From contig NZ_JAMHJQ010000013.1 of assembly GCF_023534745.1 (NCBI RefSeq), positions 124,001-188,000 of the forward strand: a stretch of 64,000 bases of DNA, read 5' to 3'. The notes under the pieces are model-generated. The model worked only from the letters and a program-made list of their open reading frames with translations. It did not search any database and was not told where the DNA came from. Shown piece by piece: positions 52,497 through 60,688 of this stretch (position 1 is the stretch's first letter; each line of letters begins with the position of its first letter). This stretch comes from Streptomyces sp. 35G-GA-8. GTDB taxonomy: Bacteria > Actinomycetota > Actinomycetes > Streptomycetales > Streptomycetaceae. The translations under genes and the position numbers were made by a program.

Positions 52497-53402
52497 CGGC
52501 TGCACCAGATCGACCGGTCCGACGCCCGCGCGGCGAGCCAGGGCGACGGCGGCCAGCGTGGAGTGCACGCCCAGCTTCCCGAGCACGTTCTGCATATGCG
52601 TACGGACGGTGTGCGGGGAGAGGAAGAGACGTTCGGCGACCGCCTTGCGCCCCAGCCCCGCGACCATGCAGCGCAGCACCTCGCGCTCGCGCGGCGTCAG
52701 CGACTCGACCAGCCGCTCGCTCTCCGTACGGTGCTTGCGCGCGGCCGTCAGCTCCCGCAGGACGCCCGTGAGCAGCGCGGGCGGCAGATGCGTCTCGTCC
52801 CGCAGGACGCCCCGCATGACGGCGAGCAGCCGTTGCAGCGAGCAGTCCTTCGCGACCCATCCGGAGGCGCCCGCCTGGAGCGCCAGGGCGGCGCGGTGCG
52901 GGTCGTCCTTCTCGGCGAGCACGACCGTACGGACGGACGGCTGGCCCGAACGGACCCCGGCGACCAGCGAGATGCCGTCGACCAGGACGGCTTCACCATG
53001 GTCCGGCACGGCACGGGCGACCGGCACCTGGGCCGGCCCGCCCGCCGCGGCCGATCCCGATCCGGGTCCCGATCCGGGCCCCGCCGTCGTCCCGTTCGCC
53101 GTCCCGTTGGCCGTCCCGTTCACCGCCCCGTTGAGCGAGCCGTTGAGGGAACCCGTCACACTCCCGTTGAGCGAGCCGTTGACCGCACCGCCGACCGCCC
53201 CCGGGACCGTGCCCAGATCGGCGTCGACGAGCATCACATCGAACCTGCGCCCCTCGGCCGCCGCGCGTTCGAGACAGCGCAGCGCGGCGGGGCCGCTGCC
53301 CGCGGCCGACACGTCCACGTCCGGCTCGGCCGCGAGCGCGGCGGCAAGCGATTCGGCGAAGATGCGATGGTCGTCCACCACAAGAACCCGGATACGTACC
53401 AC
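52458..53402 (-). CDS. NarL/LuxR-type response regulator with a repeat insertion in the receiver
   Basis: This 314-residue DNA-binding protein is about 90 residues longer than normal. The receiver begins normally (IRVLVVDDHRIFAESLAAAL) and has the phospho-acceptor region FDVMLVDADLG. Then comes an insertion of Gly-Asn-rich repeats (AVNGSLNGSVTGSLNGSL and so on, about residues 70-120), after which the receiver resumes (VRTVVLAEKDD, GASGWVAKDCS). The LuxR helix-turn-helix is intact (LTPREREVLRCMVAG, SPHTVRTHMQNVLGKL). The linker comes from 12-base-type repeats. No kinase is adjacent, so it is an orphan regulator. GTG start at 53402. Confidence 0.88.
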   Translation of the reverse strand: MVRIRVLVVDDHRIFAESLAAALAAEPDVDVSAAGSGPAALRCLERAAAEGRRFDVMLVDADLGTVPGAVGGAVNGSLNGSVTGSLNGSLNGAVNGTANGTANGTTAGPGSGPGSGSAAAGGPAQVPVARAVPDHGEAVLVDGISLVAGVRSGQPSVRTVVLAEKDDPHRAALALQAGASGWVAKDCSLQRLLAVMRGVLRDETHLPPALLTGVLRELTAARKHRTESERLVESLTPREREVLRCMVAGLGRKAVAERLFLSPHTVRTHMQNVLGKLGVHSTLAAVALARRAGVGPVDLVQPLGNVVERGGQLA

Positions 53403-53648
53403 TGGACACCCCCTGAAACGCGGGTGGCGGATGTCGCGAGCACGGCGCCCGGTATGCGGGGCGACAGATCAACGGCACGGCCGCCGCCGCCTGATGACCG
53501 CTGCCCCACCCCGGGCGTCGTACCCGACTTGTCTCCACCCCTGAACAGCACCGGCCCCCACCGGTGCTTTTTCCCAGCGTACGGGCGCGGGCCCGAAGCG
53601 GAAGGAAATTCGCAGAACTCGTTGGCCGCCGTGTTTATGGTGGGCCCC

Positions 53649-54095
53649 ATGTTTCGTATGGAGACAGAAGTCGACAAGGAACGGCACGCCGCGCTCGGCG
53701 AACGGCTGGGCGCGGCCAACTCGGACCGCTCACCGGTCATGCGCGCGCTGCGCACCAGTCCGCTGGGGGAGGAAGTCCCGCTCCACGTCTGGCTGTTGGA
53801 CGACACGACGGGCGAGCTGGCCGGCGGCCTGGCCGGCCGCACGTGGGCCCGCTGGCTCCATGTGGATCTGCTCTGGGTCGACGACCGGAACCGCGGCGCC
53901 CGGCTGGGCAGCCGGCTGCTGGCCGAAGCGGAACGGGTGGCCAGGACGGAGCGCGACTGCGCGCGGGCGCGTCTGGAGACCTGGGACTTCCAGGCCCCGG
54001 ACTTCTACCGCAAGCAGGGCTACCAGGTCGTCGGCGAGATCATGGACTACCCGCCGGGCGTGACGGAGTACATCCTGGTCAAGACGCTGACCTGA
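53649..54095 (+). CDS. GNAT-family N-acetyltransferase
   Basis: This 148-residue acetyltransferase has a GNAT fold: PLHVWLLDDTTGELAGGLAG, then WLHVDLLWVDDRNRGARLGSRLLAEAER (motif A with the acetyl-CoA loop RNRGARLG, given by position around 74-101) and the C-terminal FYRKQGYQVVGEIMDYPPG. Substrate unknown. I chose the ATG at 53649 (MFRMETEVD); in-frame GTG and ATG codons lie just before and after, and no strong Shine-Dalgarno decides. It is divergent from the response regulator and convergent with galK. Confidence 0.85.
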   Translation: MFRMETEVDKERHAALGERLGAANSDRSPVMRALRTSPLGEEVPLHVWLLDDTTGELAGGLAGRTWARWLHVDLLWVDDRNRGARLGSRLLAEAERVARTERDCARARLETWDFQAPDFYRKQGYQVVGEIMDYPPGVTEYILVKTLT

Positions 54096-54157
54096 CCCGA
54101 CAGGAACCGGAACCCGACGGGAACGCGCACCTGACCGGACAGCTCGCCCGGCCGCCC

Positions 54158-55348
54158 TCAGACCAGCCGGTGCGCCCCCCTCGACGGGATCGCGGGGAAG
54201 ATGCGCGGGGCCGTGTGGCCCGCCGACGTGAAGGCTTCCGTGACCGCCTTCGTCACGGCTTCCGCGTCCGGCTCCTCGACCAGGACGACCGCCGAGCCGC
54301 CGAAGCCGCCGCCCGTCATCCGGGCGCCGAGCGCGCCCGCCGCCGTGGCCGTCTCGACCACCAGGTCGAGTTCGGCGCAGGAGACCCGCAGATCGTCGCG
54401 GAGCGAGACATGGCCCTCGACCAGGATCTCGCCGACGGCGCGGACATCGCCCGCGTCCAGCAGTGCGATGACCCGTTCGACGCGGTGGTCGTCGCTCACG
54501 ACATGGCGGACGTAGCGGCGTACGTTCTCGCTCTCGCCCGCCGCGGCCAGCCGGTCGAGCGCCCCGGGCAGGTCCTCGTACGCCACATCGCGCAGCGCGC
54601 GCACCCCGAGCGCCCGCGCGCCCGCCTCGCAGCCCGCGCGCCGTTCGGCGTACGCGCCGTCGCCGAGCGCGTGCTTGACGCGGGTGTCGACGACCAGCAG
54701 CCGCAGTCCCTGGGCCGCCAGGTCGAAGGGCACCTGGCGCTGCGAGAGGTCGCGGGTGTCCAGATGGAGCGCGTGTCCGTCGGTGCAGCACGCCGAGGCC
54801 ATCTGGTCCATGATCCCGCACGGCACGCCGACGAAGTCGTTCTCGGCGCGCTGCGCGAGCACCGCCAGCTCCGGCGCCGACAGGCCGAGTTCGTACAGGT
54901 CGTTCAGGGCGAGCGCGGTGACGACCTCCAGCGCGGCCGAGGACGAGAGGCCCGCGCCGGTCGGGACGGTCGACGCCAGATGGATGTCGGCGCCGGCGAC
55001 CGGGTGCCCGGCCTGCCTCAGCGCCCAGACGACACCGGCCGGATAGGCGGCCCAGCCGGCGGAGGAGAGCGGTACGAGCGCGTCGGCGTCGAGCCGGACG
55101 ACGCCCTGCGAGACATCGGCGGAGTGCACCCGCAGGACCGGGTCCGGACGGCGGGACACCGCGGCGACTGCCCGGTGCGGCAGCGCCAGCGGCATCACGA
55201 AACCGTCGTTGAAGTCGGTGTACTCGCCGATCAGATTGACCCGGCCGGGTGCCGCCCAGACGCCCTCGGGCTCGGCCCCGTACAACCGCCGGAACTCCTG
55301 GGTCACCGTCTCGACGGCGCCTTCCGCGCCCGTACCGCTCTGGCTCAC
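54158..55348 (-). CDS. galK: Galactokinase
   Basis: This 396-residue GHMP-family kinase phosphorylates galactose at C1, the first step of the Leloir pathway. Motifs: PGRVNLIGEYTDFNDGFVMP (galactokinase signature), the ATP loop STVPTGAGLSSSAALEV, and GARMTGGGFGGSAVVL (motif 3), all visible. The GTG at 55348 follows GGAGA. It is the last gene of galT-galE-galK, 13 bases after galE. Confidence 0.97.
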   Translation of the reverse strand: MSQSGTGAEGAVETVTQEFRRLYGAEPEGVWAAPGRVNLIGEYTDFNDGFVMPLALPHRAVAAVSRRPDPVLRVHSADVSQGVVRLDADALVPLSSAGWAAYPAGVVWALRQAGHPVAGADIHLASTVPTGAGLSSSAALEVVTALALNDLYELGLSAPELAVLAQRAENDFVGVPCGIMDQMASACCTDGHALHLDTRDLSQRQVPFDLAAQGLRLLVVDTRVKHALGDGAYAERRAGCEAGARALGVRALRDVAYEDLPGALDRLAAAGESENVRRYVRHVVSDDHRVERVIALLDAGDVRAVGEILVEGHVSLRDDLRVSCAELDLVVETATAAGALGARMTGGGFGGSAVVLVEEPDAEAVTKAVTEAFTSAGHTAPRIFPAIPSRGAHRLV

Positions 55349-55361
55349 CCTTGGTTCTCCC

Positions 55362-56402
55362 TCATCCTTGGTTCTCCTCGCGGCGGGCGAACGCCCACGC
55401 GTCCGTGACGATCCCCGCCAGATCGGCGCGGCTCGGGGTCCAGCCGAGACGGTCATGGGCCGCTTCGGCCGAGGCGACCAGGACGGCGGGGTCGCCGCCC
55501 CGGCGCGGTGCGACGACCTCGGGGACGGGGTGTCCGGTGACCGCGCGTACGGTCTCGATGACCTCGCGGACCGAGAAGCCCGCGCCGTTGCCGAGGTTGC
55601 AGATCAGATGCTCGCCGCCGGTGGCCGCGTCCAGCGCGCGCAGATGCGCCTCGGCGAGGTCGGCGACATGGATGTAGTCGCGTACGCAGGTGCCGTCCGG
55701 CGTCGGGTAGTCCTCGCCGAACACCGAGATCGCCTCCCGCTTGCCGAGGGCGACCTGGAGGACCAGCGGGATGAGATGCGACTCGGGGTCGTGCCGCTCG
55801 CCGCAACTGCCGTACGCCCCGGCCACGTTGAAGTACCGCAGCGAGACGGCCGCGAGACCGTGCGCCGCGCACTCCCCGCTGATCATGTGGTCGACGGCGA
55901 GCTTGGTGGCGCCGTACGGGCTGGTGGGCGCCGTCGGGTCGGTCTCCGTGATGGGGGTGGAGACCGGCTCCCCGTAGGTCGCGGCGGTGGACGAGAAGAC
56001 GAGCGTGCGCACCCCGGCCGCGCGCATCGCGGCGAGCAGCGCCATCGAGCCGCCGACGTTGTTGTCCCAGTACTTCTCGGGCTTGGCGACGGACTCGCCG
56101 ACCTGCGAGGAGGCCGCGAAGTGCAGCACCGCGTCGTACGAGGGGTCCAGCCACTTCGCCGCGTCCTGGATCCGGCCCTCGATGAAGTCCGCTCCCGCCG
56201 GGACGCCCTCGCGGAATCCGGTGGAGAGATCGTCCAGCACGGTCACCTCGTGACCGGCCTCCAGCAGATGTGCCGCGACCACGCTGCCGACATACCCCGC
56301 ACCGCCGGTGACGAAGTACTTCCGGGCCACGGGGGCCGTCGCCGTCTTCCCTGTCGTCGCCGTCGTCGCCGTCGTCCCCGGGGAAGACACAGTCTCGCTC
56401 AC
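55362..56402 (-). CDS. galE: UDP-glucose 4-epimerase
   Basis: This 346-residue short-chain-dehydrogenase-type enzyme interconverts UDP-galactose and UDP-glucose with bound NAD. After an N-terminal Thr/Ala-rich extension of about 27 residues it has [22 protein letters not shown] (Rossmann NAD motif, first about 45 residues), [11 protein letters not shown] with the catalytic Ser/Thr and the [11 protein letters not shown] motif with Tyr and Lys. The GTG at 56402 overlaps galT by four bases (GTGA). The extension comes from short repeats and is unusual for GalE. Confidence 0.97.
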   Translation of the reverse strand: MSETVSSPGTTATTATTGKTATAPVARKYFVTGGAGYVGSVVAAHLLEAGHEVTVLDDLSTGFREGVPAGADFIEGRIQDAAKWLDPSYDAVLHFAASSQVGESVAKPEKYWDNNVGGSMALLAAMRAAGVRTLVFSSTAATYGEPVSTPITETDPTAPTSPYGATKLAVDHMISGECAAHGLAAVSLRYFNVAGAYGSCGERHDPESHLIPLVLQVALGKREAISVFGEDYPTPDGTCVRDYIHVADLAEAHLRALDAATGGEHLICNLGNGAGFSVREVIETVRAVTGHPVPEVVAPRRGGDPAVLVASAEAAHDRLGWTPSRADLAGIVTDAWAFARREENQG

Positions 56403-57442
56403 TCGCTCGCTACCTCTCGCAGTCGCTCGGCCGCGGCCTCCGGCGGCACGTCGTTGATGAACACACTCATGCCGGATTCGGAACCCGCGAGGAATTTCAG
56501 CTTGCCGGAAGTGCGGCGGATGGTGAAAAGCTCAAGGTGAAGCGCGAAGTCGTGCCGCCCCTCGGCCCGGAAGGGCGCTTGGTGCCAGGCGGAGATGTAC
56601 GGCGTCGGCGGTTCACCTTCGCCGAAGATCCGGTCGAAGCGTCTCAAGAGTTCCAGATAGATCTGTGGGAACTCTGTGCGCGCCGCGTCGTCGAGCCCGC
56701 GGAGGTCGGGGGTCCGCCGGACGGGGTAGAGGTGCACCTCGTACGGCCAGTGCGCCGCGTACGGCACGAACGCCAGCCAGTGCCGCCCCGCGAGCACCAC
56801 CCGGCCGCCCTCGGTCCGCTCGCGCTCGACGAGGTCGTCGAAGAGGTTGCGGCCGGTCGCGGCGCGGTGCTCCCGTACGGAGCGGAGCATCAGCGCGGTG
56901 CGCGGGGTGACGAAGGGGTACGCGTAGATCTGCCCGTGCGGATGGCCGAGCGTCACACCGATCTCCGCGCCGCGGTTCTCGAACGGGAAGACCTGTTCGA
57001 CCTGCGGCAGCTCGGCCAGTTCGGCGGTGCGGTCGGTCCACGCGTCGAGCACCAGCCCGGCCCGCTCCTCGGTGAGGTCCGCGAACGAGGAGTCGTGGTC
57101 GGAGGTGAAGCAGACGACCTCGCAGCGCCCCGAGTCCCCGGCGAGGGAGGGGAAGCGGTTCTCGAAGACGGCGACGTCGTAGTCCGGCTCCGGGATCTCG
57201 CTGAGCCGGCCGTCCCGCGAGGGGCAGAGCGGGCACGCGTCGGCGGGCGGGTGGTACGTACGGGCCTGGCGGTGCGAGGCGATGGCGACGGCGTCACCGA
57301 GCAGCGCGTCCCGGCGGATCTCTGAGGTGGTGGCGACCGGGCCGAGGGGCCTGCGGTCGGGAGTCTCGCGCACGGCGTCGTCCCGCAGGTCGTAGTAGAC
57401 CAGCTCGCGGCCGTCGGCGAGCCTCGTCACCGTCTTCTTCAT
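56399..57442 (-). CDS. galT: Galactose-1-phosphate uridylyltransferase
   Basis: This 347-residue enzyme moves UMP from UDP-glucose to galactose-1-phosphate. The active-site motif [12 protein letters not shown] with the nucleophilic His is present (HPHGQ), as are the zinc-type Cys pair (CPLCPS) and [14 protein letters not shown] precedes the ATG at 57442. First gene of the galTEK operon, which is known in Streptomyces to be galactose-induced from a promoter in front of galT; regulatory motifs lie in the 248-base divergent region upstream. Confidence 0.97.
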   Translation of the reverse strand: MKKTVTRLADGRELVYYDLRDDAVRETPDRRPLGPVATTSEIRRDALLGDAVAIASHRQARTYHPPADACPLCPSRDGRLSEIPEPDYDVAVFENRFPSLAGDSGRCEVVCFTSDHDSSFADLTEERAGLVLDAWTDRTAELAELPQVEQVFPFENRGAEIGVTLGHPHGQIYAYPFVTPRTALMLRSVREHRAATGRNLFDDLVERERTEGGRVVLAGRHWLAFVPYAAHWPYEVHLYPVRRTPDLRGLDDAARTEFPQIYLELLRRFDRIFGEGEPPTPYISAWHQAPFRAEGRHDFALHLELFTIRRTSGKLKFLAGSESGMSVFINDVPPEAAAERLREVASE

Positions 57443-57508
57443 CGGTTGCCTCCACGGCCCACGGCCTCCGGCCGCGACACCACTCCCCAACAGAACCGCA
57501 CACAAGAA

Positions 57509-57533
57509 ATCATAAGCGAACAGTCGGCGTCAA
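57509..57533 (-). promoter_or_regulatory. Candidate galT promoter
   Basis: On the minus strand TTGACG (57528-57533) and TATGAT (57509-57514) are present, but only 13 bases apart, shorter than the usual 16-19. The TATGAT alone may serve as the -10 box of an activator-dependent or extended promoter. Confidence 0.35.
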
Positions 57534-57574
57534 CGGCCACGACTGCCCGGAGCCCCGCCCTCGGACGCCGACTT

Positions 57575-57595
57575 CGATCACGACTCCGATCACGA
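57575..57595. promoter_or_regulatory. Direct repeat CGATCACGA, 12-base period
   Basis: CGATCACGA occurs at 57575-57583 and 57587-57595 in the galT/symporter divergent region. The exact 12-base period suggests paired regulator contacts on one DNA face. Confidence 0.45.
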
Positions 57596-57603
57596 TCGGA
57601 CAA

Positions 57604-57631
57604 AGAAAACCAACACAAGTGTTCATTTTCT
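57604..57631. promoter_or_regulatory. 28-base dyad operator between galT and the symporter
   Basis: The element has the form AGAAAA-N2-AACAC-N2-GTGTT-N2-TTTTCT; 22 of 28 positions are symmetric. It lies 59 bases before the symporter start and 162 bases before galT, so one regulator could control uptake and catabolism together. No regulator gene of the GalR/LacI or DeoR type is adjacent. Confidence 0.6.
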
Positions 57632-57690
57632 AAACCCAGAGGCGTAGGTTCCCGCAGAGTCATCTTCTTGCGACGAAGCGGGTACCCCCC

Positions 57691-59361
57691 ATGCGATACC
57701 TGGCCGAAGGGCTCCGGCTGCCCACCAACGGGCTCGACTACACCATCCTGGCGATCTACTTCATAGTGGTCCTCGGCATCGGCTTCGCCGCCCGTGCCAG
57801 CGTCAAGACCAGCCTGGACTTCTTCCTCTCCGGGCGCTCCCTGCCCGCCTGGGTGACGGGCCTCGCGTTCGTCGCCGCCAACCTCGGCGCCACCGAGATC
57901 CTGGGCATGGCCGCCAACGGCGCCCAGTACGGCGTCTATACCGTGCACTGGTACTGGATCGGCGCCATCCCCGCCATGGTCTTCCTCGGCCTGGTGATGA
58001 TGCCGTTCTACTACGGGTCGAAGGTGCGCTCCGTACCGGAGTTCCTGCTGCACCGCTTCGGCCCGTCCTCCCATCTGCTCTCGTCGATCATCTTCGCGGT
58101 GTCGTCCGTGCTGATCGCGGGCGTCAACCTCTACGCGATGGCGATCGTGCTGGAAGCGCTGCTCGGCTGGCCCGAGTGGGTCGCGATCGTCGTCGCGGGC
58201 TTCTTCGTCCTCGCCTACATCACCATCGGCGGTCTCTCCTCGGCGATCTACAACGAGGTGCTCCAGTTCTTCGTCATCCTCGCCGCGCTGATACCCCTGA
58301 CCATCGTCGGTCTCAAGCGGGTCGGCGGCTGGGACGGGCTGACCGACTCCCTCACCGGCTCGCACGGCGGCGCCTTCCTGAGCGCCTGGGAGGGCACCGG
58401 CGTCGGCTCGCCGAACCCGCTCGGCGCGAACTGGCTGACGATCGTCCTCGGCCTCGGCTTCGTGATGAGCTTCGGGTACTGGACCACCAACTTCGCCGAG
58501 GTGCAGCGCGCGCTGTCCGCGAAGAACCTCTCCGCCGCCAAGCGCACCCCGCTGATCGCGGCCTTCCCCAAGATCCTCATACCCATGGTCGTGATCGTCC
58601 CCGGACTGATCGCGCTGGTCATGGAACCGACGCTGGGCAAGGCGGGCAGCGGCCTCCAGTACAACGACGCGATCCCGGTCCTCATGCGCGATCTGCTGCC
58701 GAACGGCGTGCTCGGCATCGCGGTCACCGGTCTGCTCGCCGCGTTCATGGCCGGTATGGCCGCCAACGTCTCATCGTTCAACACCGTGTTCACCAACGAC
58801 ATCTGGGGCGCGTACCTCAAGAAGGACCGTGAGGACGCGTACTACCTGAAGACCGGACGGGTCGTCACGGCGGTCGGTGTGCTGATCGGCATGGGTACGG
58901 CGTTCATCGCCTCCAGCTTCAGCAACATCATGAACTACCTCCAGACGCTCTTCTCCTTCTTCAACGTCCCGCTGTTCGTGGTCTTCATCATCGGCATGTT
59001 CTGGAAGCGGACCACGCCGGCCGCCGGTTTCTGGGGGCTGCTCTCGGGCACGGTCGCCGCGATGGTCAACTACTTCTGGCTCTACAAGGGCGGAATCGTC
59101 GACATCCCGAGCGACCAGGGCGCGAACTTCGTCTCCTCCATCGTCGCGTTCGTCGTCGGCGCCCTGGTGATGGTGGTGGTGTCGTACGTGACGCGGCCCA
59201 AGCCCGCCGAGAAGCTCGCGGGGCTGGTGTACGGCACGCGCTCGCCCGACATGGACGAGCTGCCTGCCGAGGGCGACGACGCCTGGTACCGCAGGCCGGC
59301 CCTGCTCGGCTGGGGCGCGATCATCCTCGCCGCCATCTGCTACGTGCCGTTCTCCTTCTGA
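57691..59361 (+). CDS. Sodium:solute symporter (SSS/SGLT family), probable galactose uptake
   Basis: This 556-residue protein has about 13-14 membrane helices. SSS features are visible: TILAIYFIVVLGIGFAAR in helix 1, FFLSGRSLPAWVTGLAFVAANLGATEI, and the conserved GYWTTNFAEVQRALSAKN and LLAAFMAGMAANVSSFNTVF. The family includes sodium-driven glucose and galactose carriers. The gene is divergent from galTEK across a shared operator-like dyad, which makes a galactose role likely. The ATG at 57691 follows GAAGCGGG. A small membrane-protein gene follows 24 bases later. Confidence 0.93.
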   Translation: MRYLAEGLRLPTNGLDYTILAIYFIVVLGIGFAARASVKTSLDFFLSGRSLPAWVTGLAFVAANLGATEILGMAANGAQYGVYTVHWYWIGAIPAMVFLGLVMMPFYYGSKVRSVPEFLLHRFGPSSHLLSSIIFAVSSVLIAGVNLYAMAIVLEALLGWPEWVAIVVAGFFVLAYITIGGLSSAIYNEVLQFFVILAALIPLTIVGLKRVGGWDGLTDSLTGSHGGAFLSAWEGTGVGSPNPLGANWLTIVLGLGFVMSFGYWTTNFAEVQRALSAKNLSAAKRTPLIAAFPKILIPMVVIVPGLIALVMEPTLGKAGSGLQYNDAIPVLMRDLLPNGVLGIAVTGLLAAFMAGMAANVSSFNTVFTNDIWGAYLKKDREDAYYLKTGRVVTAVGVLIGMGTAFIASSFSNIMNYLQTLFSFFNVPLFVVFIIGMFWKRTTPAAGFWGLLSGTVAAMVNYFWLYKGGIVDIPSDQGANFVSSIVAFVVGALVMVVVSYVTRPKPAEKLAGLVYGTRSPDMDELPAEGDDAWYRRPALLGWGAIILAAICYVPFSF

Positions 59362-59385
59362 CGGCGCCGAGAGGAACACATCACC

Positions 59386-59706
59386 ATGAGCGACCACCGC
59401 AACGACGTCGAGGAGCTGGAAGCCAAGTCCGCCACCGCGGCCCGGCTCTTCGACATCCGCCGCATCATCGGCGGGCTCTTCGTGGTCTACGGGATCATCG
59501 TGACCATCGCCGGGATCACCGCGTCCGACGCCGATCTGGAGAAGGCGCAGGACATCAACATCAATCTGTGGACGGGGCTCGGGATGCTGGCCCTGGGGCT
59601 GTTCTTCCTGGCCTGGCTGAAGCTGCGCCCCACGGCGCCGCCCACGCCGGGCACATCGGCCACTCCGGCCACGCAGGGCACACCGCCCGTCCCGCCCGCC
59701 GAGTAA
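59386..59706 (+). CDS. Small membrane protein downstream of the symporter
   Basis: This 106-residue protein has two hydrophobic helices (IIGGLFVVYGIIVTIAGI, about 27-44, and LWTGLGMLALGLFFLAWL, about 62-79) separated by an acidic loop, with a Pro/Thr-rich tail. It begins 24 bases after the symporter and is probably co-transcribed. I recall similar small partners behind SSS genes, function unknown. Confidence 0.8.
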   Translation: MSDHRNDVEELEAKSATAARLFDIRRIIGGLFVVYGIIVTIAGITASDADLEKAQDININLWTGLGMLALGLFFLAWLKLRPTAPPTPGTSATPATQGTPPVPPAE

Positions 59707-59717
59707 CACCCGTCACA

Positions 59718-59759
59718 GGGGCCGGACTTCACCCACGCCGAGTGCGGTGATCCGGCCCC
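59718..59759. terminator. Bidirectional hairpin between symporter operon and response regulator
   Basis: GGGGCCGGA (59718-59726) pairs with TCCGGCCCC (59751-59759), extended inward by TCACC/GGTGA (59729-59733 with 59746-59750). It overlaps the last codons of the convergent regulator gene. Confidence 0.7.
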
Positions 59760-60439
59760 TTGGCCGCGTCCGGATGCGGCGCGGCCCGGTCCAGCAGCCC
59801 CGTACGCGCGGCCAGCGCCGCGGCCTCCAGCCGGGAGCCCACCCCCAGCTTCATCAGCACCCGCTGCACATGCGTCCTGGCCGTGCTCGGCGCGATGCTC
59901 ATCCCGGCGGCGATCAGCCGGGTGTCCTCGCCCTCGGCGACCCGTACGAGCACCTCCACCTCGCGCGGGGTCAGCATCCGCAGCAGCCGCTGGCCCTCGT
60001 CGTCGGGCTGGATCACCGGATTGAGCAGCTCGGTGAACGCTCCCTGGAGCAGCTGGGGCGCCACCGCGGCCTCCCCGGCGCGCGCCTTGACCATCGCCCG
60101 CTCCACGCCCTCGATGCGCTCGTCGTGCCGTACGTAGCCGGAGGCACCGGCCGCGAACGCCGCGGCGATCCCGCGCGGGCTGGGCACCGGCCCGAGCACC
60201 ACCACCGCCACCTGCGGGCGCTCCCGTTTGATCCTTACGATCGGGTCGAACGTGCCCGGCTCGGCGGGCACCGCCGTCCCCAGCAGACACACCTCGGGCG
60301 CCCTGCTCACCACCAGATCGGCGACGCCCGCCGTGGGCGCCGCCGCCGCGAGCACCCGGTGCCCGCGCAGTTTCAGCGCCGAGGCGAGCGCCTCGGCGAG
60401 CAGTCTGTGATCGTCGACCACCATGATCCGCACACCCAT
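59729..60439 (-). CDS. LuxR-type response regulator with a degenerate receiver
   Basis: This 236-residue protein has a normal NarL layout: receiver (1-130) and LuxR helix-turn-helix (LTPREVEVLVRVAEGE, SPSTARTH-like APSTARTHVQRVLMKLG). The first acidic pair Asp9-Asp10 (VVDDHR) is kept, but the phospho-acceptor position has Gly54 (EVCLLGTAVP, normally LLD), the beta-4 Thr/Ser is Gly (VVLGP) and the conserved Lys is replaced by His105 (GYVRHDE). It therefore cannot be phosphorylated in the usual way and may respond to a ligand or act constitutively. The ATG at 60439 follows GGGAGGG. Its neighbour is the galactose symporter operon. Confidence 0.88.
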   Translation of the reverse strand: MGVRIMVVDDHRLLAEALASALKLRGHRVLAAAAPTAGVADLVVSRAPEVCLLGTAVPAEPGTFDPIVRIKRERPQVAVVVLGPVPSPRGIAAAFAAGASGYVRHDERIEGVERAMVKARAGEAAVAPQLLQGAFTELLNPVIQPDDEGQRLLRMLTPREVEVLVRVAEGEDTRLIAAGMSIAPSTARTHVQRVLMKLGVGSRLEAAALAARTGLLDRAAPHPDAAKGPDHRTRRG

Positions 60440-60611
60440 GAGCAACCCTCCCCCCGTCCCCCGTTACCTGCCCGGCCCCCCGGCCCCCGGTCTCTAGACC
60501 CGGCAAGCTACACGCTTGTTCGACATCGCGCGCCCCCTAACGGTCAGAAGCCCCTCGGATTGCCGAATTCCCTGCCATTCAGGACTACTGACCGGCCAGT
60601 CCGGATACGAG

Positions 60612-60653
60612 CGGGGCCCCGGCCCGTGGTGTCACCCCCGGGCCGGGGCCCCG
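60612..60653 (-). terminator. Hairpin terminator after the first PQQ-propeller gene
   Basis: CGGGGCCCCGGCCCG (60612-60626) and CGGGCCGGGGCCCCG (60639-60653) form a 15-base stem with a 12-base loop, about 36 bases beyond the stop codon at 60689. It may also bound the divergent regulator. Confidence 0.8.
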
Positions 60654-60688
60654 AAATGCCGTGCTCGCGGCGGCAGTTGGCCGGGCCG

